Shown here: positions 33,481-46,079 of the stretch, piece by piece | Layout of the letters: every line of letters starts with the position of its first letter | Position numbering within the stretch: the first letter of the stretch is position 1 | Source: Elmis aenea | Taxonomy: Eukaryota > Arthropoda > Insecta > Coleoptera > Elmidae | Direction of reading: 5' to 3' | Length of the DNA: 64,000 nucleotides | NCBI GenBank assembly: GCA_947652605.1 | Contig: OX393578.1 | Location: forward strand, 61,263,415-61,327,414 | Translations under genes and position numbers: made by a program | The notes under the pieces: model-generated | Database searches by the model: none | What the model saw: the letters and a program-made list of their open reading frames with translations, nothing else | What the model was told of the DNA's origin: nothing

Positions 33481-36082
33481 ATCTATTAAATTTGAGCCAC
33501 GCCCGCTATAACAAACAAATATAAAATCAGTCAATAATCAAACAAAATCTCTACATGGGCACACTTGCGTTCACATACCAACCAAATAGATTAACAAAAT
33601 TGCGAGTTTTTACCACTAATATTTCCTCTTTTTCTAAATGTTCCAATTAATCTTCTAAAATTCCCATGTTGAGGTCGATAGCGTGTGAGATAACGAAGCA
33701 CGATATGGATTTTATCTACATTCACCCCAGATGGAAATAATAATCATGTAATAATCTTGTCCTTCGGTATAATTGAACATCGCATCTCCTATCATTTTTT
33801 TTCCGAATTACTGAAAGAATTGATTTCCATTTCGGTGATAACTCAAACCAGATACTTAGGATTCGTTTTCTTACTTGGTTCTTATTTTAAATATTTGAGA
33901 AAATAACAACAAAACAGCGTAATTCAGTAATAATTTACAAAACTGATTGTATGTACCTAACAACCACTCCCTATAGTTCTTATTATTTTTCACGCAATCA
34001 TTGCCATGTTAATAGAAAAACGTTAGCTCAAGTATACCCTCGCGAAATTTGGAACATAATTTGTATTCATGCATCAAGTTTGGATCTGGTTACGTTTTCA
34101 TTGCCTTCATAAAAAACCTTTTTGGCGGCTTTAATAAGAAAATTTGCTTATTCAGCAAAATATATATAGCGAGGAAAATCCATGAAAATTCACCATCTGC
34201 CTCTTGAATATTCATTTAGTTTTAGTAAATCTTTCAGTTCACTTACATTCAAGGGAAGGTTGTTCTAGCAACGAAACTAAGCCTTAAAATAAATAAATAA
34301 AAATAGAAAAAATATGTATATCTGTTTCAAAACCACTTGAAATATCCTACAAATGTTAAAACGTTCACAATTCTGAATTGTTTATACAAGTAAATGAACG
34401 CAAAATCGCAACATTTCCCTTTAAAAGTGGTTATTGTAAGAGCCTTTGTGGGAAGGACGCTAACTGAAAAAAATATTGGACATTATCTTATGGAAACGCC
34501 ATTATTTAAGACAGCATTTTGTATCAGTATGGCACCGGATAATTCGTAACTAGAATGTAATATTTTAAGCTCAATTATAAATCGACAACTTGCAAACATA
34601 TCGCAATTTTTGTGACATCAAAACGCCTACAAAGGTTTAATTCAAAAAAATTAAACGCCGTATTCAACCATTCATATCAACTCTGAATGGAAATTGCAAA
34701 TTGTGTATGTCCGCAACAATGTTGCCTGTAATTGTTTGTAGAAACATTTACACACAATTTTAAATGGGAAAAGTCAATCTGCCCACGCTATCAAACTCGT
34801 GTTTAATTTTTTTTTTGTAATCAATTACAAAACTGAACCAACAAAGTCCTTTAAGGGCGAATAAAAACTACATTCTTATTTTTAAATTTTAATTACATTT
34901 GCAATTACTGTATCATAATTATTGACAAAGAACAAAAAAAAAACACGTTTATCTTACAAAATAGAACTGTTTTTATTGGTTCATGAAGATGGGCTACTGC
35001 TTATATTGTAAGGGTGCAATTTTTGCCAAAAAAAAATCGAAAATAGACCGATGCATATTTTTTATTGTTTATTTAGCGTGTTTTTGTTTTTCATCATAAT
35101 TTTATGTGAAAAAACAATTGGCTCCCACTATTACGCTCCCGTTAAATTATTTTTTGCAAAACTGGTACAATAATAAGGACGGCTAAAAAAAGCTTTTTAT
35201 ACCTATTAAAGCATTAAAATACACAATTAAAAACATCCTTTATATAATACGCTTAAAATTCAATTAAAAAAATTATTATTTGTTACTGATGATGTACATC
35301 TGCTTTTTTTACGAAACGTTGTTGCTCTTAAATCATCCAAACAAATGAAGGGAAATAAAGAAACGAAATATGCATAGCTTTTTTTATTCTGTTCGCAATG
35401 AATAAATTCGTCTGGCGAAATAATTTTCAACGAACATCAACCTTCCGCGCGATATTGTTTTGACGTAATTCGAACGCCTGAAAAAAAAACTTGCGCTGAA
35501 ATTTTTAACAAATCAAGCTCTATTAGGCGCGTTGGTTCGTTAGGTGAAACTCAGGTTTGAAAAATTACCCCGTGATAGGTATCGACAGCAACGAAAATAA
35601 CGTTAATGAGTTACTCACCCTTTGAAGGATGAAAACTCTGTACGAATGGATTAACCGTTGTTATTTATAGCTGTTATGCGAGAACAACAATGGAAATTCA
35701 ACACATGACATCGCATAATTCATTCCACTAATCACACTTATTGTTTAACACTTTAACGTCCTCAATTAGCGTGATTTTAATTAAAATTGATTATTAATCA
35801 AGATGCAACATCAACATTGAGTTAAAAAAAAACTGCTTTAACGCACACGAGATAATTGTTATAAATATTACACAACGAGAAAGATTTTGATAGAGAATAA
35901 TTATTAATCAACACTCTACCGATTTTTCTTAATGTTTCAAACTGTATTACTTTTAAAAATTGTACCACACGCGAAATTTCAAGAGAAACTCAGTAGCTAC
36001 AATTTTTTTACACACACTTTAAAGCGGTTTTCGTTTTTCAAAAACCTTGCAACAATTAGGTACTAATGGATAGTTTACAACT
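33481..36082. other. AT-rich sequence, nothing recognised
   Basis: No transposon protein trace or clear repeat was found. CpG words are slightly more frequent after about 35400, approaching the motif cluster that follows. Confidence 0.35.
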
Positions 36083-36289
36083 GAACCGGTAATTGTTCAG
36101 CTATGAAACAGCTCACTTAACTAAATGCTATAAACGTTCATCCTGAACCGGTAATAGTCACACGCTTATATATTTTACCGCTTTGAACTTCCGATCCGCT
36201 AAGTATCGCACGAGATCCGTTCTCTAACGCAGTGCCACCGGTATTGACTGCAGCGCCTCGAAGCGGTAAGCGAACCGGTCCGAACCGGT
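36083..36289. promoter_or_regulatory. Cluster of five AACCGGT-type motifs (Grainyhead-like sites)
   Basis: GAACCGGT occurs at 36083-36090, 36145-36152, 36272-36279 and 36282-36289, and ACCGGT at 36237-36242. The first two share the longer context CTGAACCGGTAAT. AACCGGTT-like words are the established binding site of Grainyhead/CP2 transcription factors, which control epidermal genes in insects. Five in about 207 bp of AT-rich DNA is far more than expected. A TATA-like TTATATATTTTA lies near 36167, and CpG density rises to about 36310, so an enhancer or promoter is possible. No downstream exon was identified, so the target gene is unknown. Confidence 0.5.
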
Positions 36290-39249
36290 ACGAACGAATG
36301 CGAAAACTAGTCGACTTATTGATGTGGGCACCAGCCCCTTTTGACAGGGGTTTTCAAAATTTTAGCGTAATTCGTAATTTGCTGCCGTTTTATTGAATTT
36401 GGGGTTGGGAGATTACAATTTGCATGTTGTTGTGTATTTTATTGCTTCGCCCTGCATTAGCACCTAAACTTCTTAAGTGTACGGTAACGGAGCACTTAAT
36501 TCGCAGCTGAAATTAATGGTCATTAAATTTATTAGTCGCAAGTGCTGCGAAAAACACATACATTACTTTTGTTCATTGCACGATGCTTTTTTAATTCTTC
36601 TTTAAAACTTCTCAAGAAAGATTTTAAAGTAGAAAAAAATTGTTAACGTCGCCTCAGTTTAACCTTCTTTTTAGCTCCTCGCAAAAACGAGATAAGCGAG
36701 CTTCGCAATTAAAACACATATAGTAGGTTTATCACAACAATGATCTAAGTTCATTCCATTACACGCACACACTCAGTGATATACGGCACAAATTTTATGT
36801 TCGCGCAGCAATTTAACCTTGTTGGTTTTCTTTTGGTTAAAATAATAGAACACGTCTTCCATTTAAAATATTGCGGTAACAAACTGGCGCATTTTAAATG
36901 CAAAACGGCCAGAAACCAATTCAATACCGTTCACTTACAGAAGTGCTTATAAAAACTGCAAAAGCTTGTAATGATATTCCAAGGACAAAAAAATTATTAC
37001 CTAGCTTCAAATCCGATTCTTAAAAATAGATTAAAGCAATTTAATTGTCTATAAATAACAGGATAAGACATTACAATACTTTCTTTAATTATATTTATTT
37101 TTTAAGAATTAGTTAGTATGTCAACGACCTTTTATTGTTCAAACATTTTTATATACTCATTTTTATATCTCTCAATATAACAAAATGAACAATATTTTGA
37201 CAGATTCGCTTTTCTTAAGTCATTGCACAATTTTTTCCGCTTGTCAAATATTGCTTATATGATCCATGGCGAGAACATGAGGCGTTTGCGAATTGTTAAG
37301 AGATTAAAAGATGGTTAAATTGGCAAAGAAGTACGTTTTTACCTGCTTGGTAACGACCAAAACTAAAAAGAACGAATAACGAATAGCAAAACATCCTCAA
37401 ACGGGGCAAGCATTTCCACAAAAGATCCTTCACTCAAAAAGATCAATAATTTTTCATTGAATTTATTTGTATTAACTCTTTCTATATCATTTAAAAGATT
37501 AAGTTTTTACGTTAATTTTAAAGAACTCACTTCTTCTTCTTAATCAGTTCCTCATGTACCTTTCGGTGTTGAGGTAAAGAATTTACTTTTTGCTGCAAAA
37601 TAATTTTAATGGATTATAAATGCCTATCAGGCATTTTTACTACAAACACAAGAAAAACTTGTTATAGAAAGTTTTTACAATTTAATTGGTACTAACTTTT
37701 ATCCTATTAGGATACAATTTTCAACGTTAAATAATGAAATTAAGTAATTATTTTTCCCCTAAAATTCTTCTCGAGATCTTTTTATTGTATTCTGTTCCAA
37801 TTGCACCTAAATAATGTGCTGTGTGTTAAGTTATTTTGGTTATGGTTTGTGTAATTATTGAAACGCAATTATAGTTCAGGAACCATATACCAAAGTTAAA
37901 TAAGAAAAACGGTACCTCTCGTACTAGCAAAAACAGTAAATTTGTAAATCGATTCACAATACACCCAATTCGACACAAACAAAAGTACTTTAGTTACCGA
38001 AAGAAACTCCACAGCCCCAACTAAGTGAGCCATATTAAAATTGGCATTCGTATACCCCAGGTAACTCACTTCTGTTTCTTTCTTGTGATGCATCTTCTGC
38101 ATACGGAACCTCAAGACACTTCGTTTTATTAGAAATAACTTTACTTCTTTCGGCTCCCTCGGTAGTGTTCAACGTTTTTTGCAAATGTCAACGTGCGCCC
38201 TTGTCCTTCATTTGTTTCTACAAACACTCGACTTTACCAAAAAAATCTCATAAACTAACCCCAATAAAAATAAACTAGCAAAAAACTGGAGACGTACATT
38301 TTCCTTACCTCCTGATTACACTTCGGTTCTGAGCGAATTTATAAGATTTAAACTCGTTTATTATAATCGATGATGTGAGATGAAATTTCGTCCGACAAGA
38401 GCTAGGATCCTCGACAAATATTTAACATAAATAGCTGGGATCAAGGATTGCTTTTTATTACTTTTTAGTTTAGGCAAAGTTTGTTGAACGAGGATCATAA
38501 CGCTCGATTTAATACTGAAATTTTAGGAACAACGCGAAAAAAACGGATCAACAAATTATGTAAACAACTGGAAAACGAATTAAAGTACGTTTTATACGCC
38601 GAATTCTTAATATAGACTCCTTTACTAAATTTTAATTAGTCGTTATCGTCTATAGCTAAATGATTCGCAGAACCTCACCGCATGTTTTTCCAAGTAGCAC
38701 GCATGGGATTGGCCGAAATAATAAAAAAGTAATATTATCAAAACCACCAACCGGATTCGTCTGAAACGGCCAGCAATGCATTTAATTAAAACCCAAAACA
38801 AATATTGCGAATACTCCAAATGATTCTTTCAAATTATTTCTACACATTCCTGTACATAAATAAAAAACTCGCTATACATAAAAATAAAATGAATTGATAC
38901 GTTAATCATTCATTCCGATAAACTCTCAGTGTAAAAAGCAATTTAATTATTATGTTAATTAAATTGAAACCCCTTAAATACACTTCCACAGAAGCAGTTC
39001 GATAGAAGGTCCATTTTTACTAAAATCCTTGTAACTAACCATTGTGACGTGCGCTTATGCAACGTCGTTATTTACTTAAAGGTTTTGTTGCTTTTGATGT
39101 GGCTCGTGTCGTCGGATGCTCTGGAGGACTCCTTCACGTCGTTTAGCGTAGTGCACCAGGTCTAGAGTAGCTGTAAGGTAGTGAGGTTGGCGAAATTAAA
39201 CAACATTTACTTTGTGATCGGTGTTTATTATTCATATTTTGTTCAATAT
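36290..39249. other. No gene recognised
   Basis: A CCCC-TTTTGACA-GGGG stem lies near 36335-36350. The 37896-38114 minus open frame shows no domain. A GC-richer patch at 39080-39180 leads into the structured region and could belong to the same transcription unit. Confidence 0.35.
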
Positions 39250-39425
39250 TTTGTAGTTGGAGTTTTAACGTAGATTCGTGAGTATGTGTGTGGATGCGTA
39301 TGTATGAAATTACGTGTGATTGTGTGTGCAACCGAATGTTGGTGTCTGTATGAAATTATGTGTTTTATGTGTACAATTAAATGTTGGTGTAGGTGTAAAT
39401 ATTGTGTTTGTGTATGCGTGTATCT
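39250..39425. repeat. TG-rich region with two 46-bp imperfect repeats
   Basis: TATGAAATTA begins at 39303 and 39349. Each copy runs on through a TG-rich stretch to AATGTTGGTGT, giving a 46-bp period. The surrounding DNA is TG microsatellite-like and generates open frames on both strands (39243-39614 minus, 39286-39495 plus) that I regard as artefacts. GTTGGAGTTTTAA at 39256-39268 is complementary to the left arm of the first hairpin downstream. Confidence 0.7.
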
Positions 39426-39430
39426 GTTTA

Positions 39431-39690
39431 AACTCCAACTAGGTCTGTCGAATAGCGAAAGCTCGCCCATCAGACCTCTTTGTTGGAGTTGGTAGGAAGA
39501 CTTTATGGGGTCGATCGATAAGCGATAATTCGCCCGCAGACCTCGCTCTAAAGTCCATAAAATAATTGAGCCGTGTGCTCTCGTAGCGAAAACTCGCCCA
39601 AACTGCACGTGCAATGGCCCAAAGGGTTACAAGATAACAGGAGCTTCAGAATCTAGCGAAAACTCGCCGCAGAAGCTGGCTCTGTATATC
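39431..39690 (+). ncRNA. Four tandem stem-loops with a common GCGA-N4-TCGC cap
   Basis: Each unit has a variable outer stem, a 5' internal loop of 7-9 nt ending in TA, the cap GCGA-N4-TCGC, and a 3' loop of 4-7 nt that begins with C. Unit 1: AACTCCAAC/GTTGGAGTT (39431/39482) and AGGTCTG/CAGACCT (39441/39471). Unit 2: GACTTTA/TAAAGTC (39499/39549) and GGGGTC/GACCTC (39507/39539). Unit 3: ATTG/CAAT (39565/39612) and GTGTGC/GCACGT with two wobbles (39573/39605). Unit 4: GATA/TATC, ACAG/CTGT and AGCTTC/GAAGCT (39642/39672). Caps start at 39455, 39522, 39586 and 39656, spaced 67, 64 and 70 nt. Outer stems that differ in sequence yet still pair are the signature of a conserved RNA fold. I know no family with this pattern, and no hammerhead core is present. 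Strand is not proven, since inverted repeats fold on both; plus is shown. Confidence 0.6.
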
Positions 39691-39780
39691 AGGTGGAATG
39701 TGTATGATTGTGTCGTGTGGTTCTGTGTTGAACCCCTTTATTTTGACATACACATCTTTTTATACATGTTTTTGGAAGCG

Positions 39781-40001
39781 TGGGGTGAAAAATAGCTAAA
39801 CTACGCCTATTAGTCGCTTTGAACTAATTACAATCCTAGTATTGAATAAAAAAGGCGTAAAACAAAGTTTAGTCGTTTGTTAATTCGTTATTTAGTTGTG
39901 TGCACAGAGAGGGGGTGCAATCCGGATGTTTTAGTTTGTTACTGACTGTGCCCCTCCAAAACTAGATTATCTAAACAAAACTGATTCCTGTTTTCACCCC
40001 A
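39781..40001. other. Second foldable segment, multibranched, closed by an 11-bp inverted repeat
   Basis: TGGGGTGAAAA (39781-39791) and TTTTCACCCCA (39991-40001) are perfectly complementary. Inside, CTAAACT (39796-39802) pairs with AGTTTAG (39866-39872) and ACGCCT (39803-39808) with AGGCGT (39853-39858). They enclose two hairpins, ATTAGT/ACTAAT (39809/39823) and CAAT/ATTG (39831/39841). GAGGGG/CCCCTC lies further right (about 39909 and 39953). This could be the 3' part of the same structured RNA or the inverted ends of a 221-bp MITE. No target-site duplication was seen. Confidence 0.4.
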
Positions 40002-41974
40002 CCAAAATTCCTAAATAAAGTTGTACACGCTAAAATATGTTAAACTGCATTCAAGTTACATCAAATAATAATAAAATTACATATATGCTAATATTTTACA
40101 AGAATAAACATTGCCATTAAAAACGATACAAATTACATACACTGAAAGAGGTCATGGCCCTTTTAATAAACTAACAGGTGTTCCCTTAGGAATGTTCATT
40201 GAGTTTGTGGTTCACATACAATATTTCAATCATCAAGTCATTCCATACTTTCTTTAGCCGACCTAGCTAGCATACCATCGGTCCAAGTACCGATAATTTA
40301 CGATGTCATTTACTATTAGTCAGGCCATATGCCCACGAAACAACCCCAAACACCCTGACTTTATTTTTGAGTGTATTATTTACGTATTTAATAACGTAGC
40401 CCTTCCATGGCTAAGCTAATGTTTTTTAAGAAATAGTTGATAAGAAACAGACTAAACAAACTTAAGTTTAAAAATATTCTTTAATTTTAAACTTCCCACG
40501 ATAGTTTTGGAAGCCAGAACAATTATTGAAGGTGCATAACTTGAAAATATTGATTTTATTTAAAATTATTTATATTACTAATGCAGCCGTCACACCATGC
40601 AGTATTTTCTTTAACAATACAAACACTTCGTTTACATTTTCACAAAGTTGTACTCTAAACAAACTTGAAACTTTACGTAAAAATAATGTAACATAAAGTA
40701 AACATTTTAACAAAAAATAAACAAGGGCTGAAACTGCAAACAAACAATTTTACTTTTATTCGAAACTTCAGCACTAAACTAACATTTGCGAATAATAATT
40801 ACTTATCGAACAAATGAAACTTAAAGAATAAACCACAAACAAGCCATTTCAGTGCAAAATTTATGCAATATTTCTCGGCTGTTTACTGCTTAAAGCAAAA
40901 CAGAGCACAAAATCAAAAGATTTTATAACAAGGCCATAGCTAGACGTTCATAAAAATCTCGGCAGAACTAATTAATATCAACAAAGCAAGATTTATTTTT
41001 AAAACTTCACTGAAGTAGGAAACGTTCCGATAACGAGTTTAATTATAAAAATATTTTTATTTCATTTTCTTTTACTCCATTAATATTTTGCAGGCAATGT
41101 AGTAACTGCAACGACACTTTCACACGCTAGTAGGCGGCTACAGTACATAATGTTATGAAAAGAGCTCGCACAGCTAGAAAATATGGTTTAGCAAGGGTTA
41201 TTTGGCGAGTGACAACCACTGGGCGTGCAAATTTTTACATATTCCGCGATTAAATCATTAATTTTAAAAGCCATAAATGTTATTTCGCCAACGTAATGTG
41301 CTTACATAAATCCAAGTAAATAATTAGCTTAATTCAACAACTTTTATTTATCGCTCTAGTAGCAACAAAAAAAAGAAATCTATACGGTTTCTGCAGGGTA
41401 GGCTTTAGGAAACCAACGCCCATAAGTAAAGCTTCACATTCACACAGACTTTTAAATCACCGTTTTATTAAAAGCGTCGTTTACAAATATTAAAGCTTTA
41501 ATGTGAAAAACAAAACGACAACATCCTCGCGCTCATCGTTTTCCCCGGAAGGATCAGGAAATATATCGAGGAAAATGCAAGACGCTGCGCTTTTTACAAA
41601 AGTTCATTATTTACAGGACTTTATTAAACCCTTTCAGCTGCTTCCAAGACGGAGACGGGGCCGAAGCTCTTTGAGCTTTAAGCTCACGAGTGCTTGCTAC
41701 AATAAACAATCATTTACACGATCCCTGACGAAAACACAAACAGTGGAGTAAATTATAATTATAGCCGAGTGTTGACGTAATATCTTTGCCTCGTTGCATG
41801 CAACAAGAGCAACTTAAACAAAGAATATTTAACGGGATCAAGAAAAAGTCGTAAATACGAGGGTCAAACTAAATCTATTGGGAATTCAAAAACGGATTAA
41901 AATTTACAAGATTCTGTTTTGAATATTAAAGTTTCTCCTCCAGCAACGATACACTTTATCATTCTTACTTTTCA
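40002..41974. other. No gene recognised
   Basis: The 82-codon frame at 41503-41751 on plus (Ser/Arg-rich, with PRRRRGRSS) sits in a slightly GC-richer patch but has no recognisable domain. The rest is AT-rich. Confidence 0.35.
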
Positions 41975-42180
41975 GTTTTAAAAAGCTCTCAAGAAATCTT
42001 CTTTAGGAATTCTTGCAGAGGAGAACTTTTTACGCCAAAAATGTTTTTTAAGATCAAAACCTAAATAAAAATCGCACATAATTAAATCAGGTGATTACGG
42101 TAGATGCCTATAACTATTATCTTTCTTTCTGCCAAAAACTGGAGAGTTGAAGCAGCTGCATGAGAAGAAGCATTATATAG
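41975..42180 (-). pseudogene. mariner transposase relic
   Basis: The minus strand reads LYNASSHAAASTLQFLAERK and IIVI, a one-base deletion, then HLP, a stop, SPDLIMCDFYLG, FDLKKHFWRKKFSS and KEDFLRAF. This aligns with the mariner block HDNAPxH...LPHPPYSPDLAPxDF. The second catalytic Asp (HDN) has become Tyr, and the PYSPD tyrosine codon is now TAA. The third catalytic Asp (SPDLIMCD) is kept. Allowing for the deletion, 34 residues separate the two catalytic positions, the D34D spacing specific to mariner. Flanking sequence to about 42250 may be more of the gene. No inverted ends were found. It is an old, dead copy. Confidence 0.85.
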
Positions 42181-45100
42181 TGTTGAAGCAATGAATGAAA
42201 CTCTACTAAAACTTCTGGCAAACATTTTTCCTAGTACCATTTCGTTGTTACTGTATTCTGTGCACCTCGTTCTTAGTGAGTGACTATTATGCTATGACTA
42301 TCCGAAAATAAATAAAAACATACCCACATTGTTTGAGACGTTTCAAATTATTGCGCGCAAAGCTGTTCAACAAATAAACTAAATCCGTTTGCCTTACCCA
42401 GGCTGACAATTTCCAGGCATTCCGTTTCATTCTGAACTAAATAAAATTAATGTTAAACGCGAGAATAAAAACGATCCATACCGTACATTGCAAATTGTTG
42501 ACTAGGATTCGGTTATATCCAGATATTCAGTGAGTTTATCGTTCGCTGTCGTCAAACCCAACTACTGTTTAGACAGTTTTCCTCCGTACAATAATATACT
42601 TTTCAAGTTAATGCTGTACTTCCGACAGCAAATGTGTCGAGAAATAAAATGAACGATGACTGCGAACATTATTGGGGTAACATCTTTTCCTAGACGTGAA
42701 AATTAGTCGTTAAAACTCGGTTGCGAAATGCAAACTTTGTTTACGGTTTTGTTGCACCGGTAATGACACAAATATGTTAGTTTAACTCTGATTAGAGCTG
42801 CATTGATATTAACTTTTAATTAGTTTGCAGCGAAATGTAAGCCATTTTACGTGATGCAAAACTTCAATTTAATTAATAAATTAATGTTTAATGAGCCGCA
42901 AAATGGGAAAAGTTGACCATTGGATAGATTTCTTGGCAAAGGCGTTACCTGGACGTCGTGTTTTCTCAGTTTTGGCCCAAAGTTTTGTTAAAAAAGGACA
43001 GTAATATTCTCCGATAACCGAATTTCCTTGCGGCAAGTACGCAGTGAAAATTGTTTCATCCTTAACCCAGAACTAGGAGGCAAGAACTTTTCCAGCAAAC
43101 TTCTGCACGTGAAGGTTCAGCATGTTTTCACGTTTTGAACGTTCTTTAGTCTCTGAATAATAATGACGAATCCTAGTTACATCCAGTAAGAATGCAGGTC
43201 ATTGTCAACTTATTTATGCTTTAATAATTTTACTACTACTCGCTTTTTTTCGTTTGGGAACGACGCAATTTGTCATTGTTTTGTTGGATTTTCATAAAGA
43301 TATATTACATGCTCCACTTTTACGTTCCAATTTTTTAAATTGGCTCATTCGATGCCACTTTAAGATTAAAGCATGCTACTTGAAAGTCAATTTTATCATT
43401 AGATACTTTTTTTTAAATCAATGTAATGAAAAAGACAAAGGAACTCTACCAGAAATTAAATTTGTATGCTGAAATATCGTTTTTCAAGAGTTTTGCTTCA
43501 AGATTTTTAAGCACACACTTTAATATTTTTTGTATTACTACGGCTTTGTGCTTAAGATTGGGACTGGGTTTATTATTGGATACGGGAAAAATGATTTCAC
43601 TTTGTATTGCACTTTTTAATCAATTTAAACTATATCGAGGGTAATCAATATTTCTCATTAAATTTTAAACGCATAGTTTAGCAAGAACTGAAGTGATTCC
43701 CACAAAATATTAACTTTATAGTTTCACATAGGCATGGACAAAATAAAAACATTATTGAGCTGCAAATGTGGAAAGTTTTTTTCTTACAATGCACTGAAAT
43801 TTCACACAAGTCTCTTAAATTGTCTGCTAAAGGCTTGGCAATTTTATAGTTAAAAAAAAATTAAACCAAATGTTTGCCTAAATTAACAAACTTTGCTGAG
43901 AGCAAGGTATTATTTTTGAATTTACCTACATAAAATTTGTCATTCATGAATGCATCAAACATCCACTAAGTGGCGTGCGAATGTCAACAGATTAAGAATA
44001 ACGCAAATATTGTTTGAATCAACAAAATTGCGTGTTGGTTGACTCAGTGTTTCACAATAATCAAATGTTCACTTTATACCGCTTCACTATAGCCATTATT
44101 TACAACATTAAAACGACAAGCGAATTAGAAAATTCGCCACTCGCTAGTAAAGAAATTTTCTAGTCTTTACTGTAAATATTTTGACATCGCTCTTGGTTTT
44201 AAATTGGCTCTACACCAAAATTGCCAGTTTCACTATAAATATAAACCGCTACGGTACGCAAAAATCCGCATACACGCAAAATGCCAATAAAACAGCTTAA
44301 AACGCACAAAAAATGTGAAAGACATGTTCAAAGCAATGTGAAATCAATCGACTCAGAGTCGTACATGACTTCTTTCAGAGGCAAAATATTTACCGTTGGC
44401 GTCTCTGCATGAAAATATAAAATCAAATACGCAAACTTGAACGCTGAATGCAGTTAAAACTTTTACATTTTAATTCAAATCGGTTTTTTTCATACCCAAT
44501 CCTTTGCTTCTAAAGAAATAAAAAACTATTTTAACTAGTACCAAGTGTAAAAGATAACGTAACATCTAAAGTAGTAAAATGTCGGCTATCCTATTAGCCA
44601 AACATGTTACTGAACAAAAAAACTTAATAACTCGTCAAGCATATTTCACATAAACCCAATTAAAATCTTAATGAAACACGCGAAGATTATTTATCGTTTG
44701 AACATTTTTTGTGGGTTAATTATGACCATGTTTGTTTTTGCAACCAAAGGACACTTTATAAAATTGTCTTGCGCACAGATATCTCGCTACAATGCCCGCT
44801 GTACAATATGTAACAAATGGAAATAACTGAAGCGAGACCGCAAATTGGTGGATTGGTGGATGGCGTAATCACGGCCTGCTTCATAAATAAAAATAAACAA
44901 ACATTTTTACATAAAATACGCAACAAACAATGCAGAGCATCCAGCTGTACGCAAGCTTTTAATGTTGCATACAACTAATTGGCTTGATTTTAGTTGTTTC
45001 AGACTAGTAAACTGGGGAAAATATATTTGATTCGAACATAATCCATAACAAATAGACATGATAAATATATTACTATTATTAGATTGAAACAAACAGATTA

Positions 45101-46079
45101 ATTAACAAATCGAATAGTCAAAATCAATAGAATTTATCAGAGAGATTAAATATGCGTTATGTAGTTATCCAGCCATTTTAATGGGGAAATGCAGCATTTT
45201 TTCATATAATATCGCACAATAAATGTTTGTTTAATGAAAAAAAGTTATCTAGATGTAGAACGCATTAACGATTATAAAATTTGCTCCGAAAACTGTCCCT
45301 TGAATAAACAAAAATCATGCAGAATCGACTAAACAACGTAAATGAAAATCCCATTAAACTTTTTTGCAAAACTGTGCCATCATCCAGCTAGTAGCAGCAA
45401 ATTCTGATGCGACAATTTATGCAAGCGCAGCGATAAACGTACTCCCATTATTTTAAAGCAAACTCTTTAAATAAAACTCGGCTTCAAACTTTTTAATTAA
45501 TTAACTTTCATCAAATAAATTCTTCTTCTATTTTTCTTTTAACATGAAACAGCGTCCGTTTGTCGAGCTCGGCGTGACAATTTATCGTGAGTCGCCTAAA
45601 AATGCAGCATCGTTGTTAAACGTCCGGCGATTCTGCGTTATCAAACGCAAAAACAGTCGCAAATAACACCACATATGCCTTATCGGCCGCATCAAAAACT
45701 GTTTACTCTAGCCTCTGCTGTTTAAGCGTGAACGCATACCGTAAAAATACACGCGCAATATTTTTTATTTCGTGGCTATATCATCTAAATGTAGATTTAA
45801 AATTTCTTTACACAAAAACAAACCATTAGGAGCTCGCTAAATCAAAGGAAAATACCCAAGAACGTTTTATGGCTACGTAAAAACAACCAGCACGATATAA
45901 TTAGAAGAAAAATAAACGAACTAAGAATAATACCAAAACGCTTTTAACAGATTAAATTAGAGGAAAGCTTTTTTTAAGTTATTTACTGGCGGTCTCGTTG
46001 TGTTTCCAAAATTACTCGTAATTAAAATCATAACAGGGTTAAAATATCCACCTTGAATTTTTGTAATTACATACCAAGC
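42181..46079. other. AT-rich sequence, nothing recognised
   Basis: Short open frames (43254-43472, 43426-43644, 44756-44974, 44907-45092) show no domain. No tandem repeat was noticed. Confidence 0.35.

Noticed and set aside
39243..39614. 123-codon minus-strand open frame with His/Thr-rich end
   Set aside because: Half is TG/CA microsatellite and the rest crosses the hairpins. The constant cap motif falls in different codon frames in different units, so protein coding cannot explain its conservation.
39431..39690. Hammerhead or other known self-cleaving ribozyme
   Set aside because: No CTGATGA...GAAA core is present on either strand of the hairpin region, and the cap hairpins lack three-stem ribozyme architecture.
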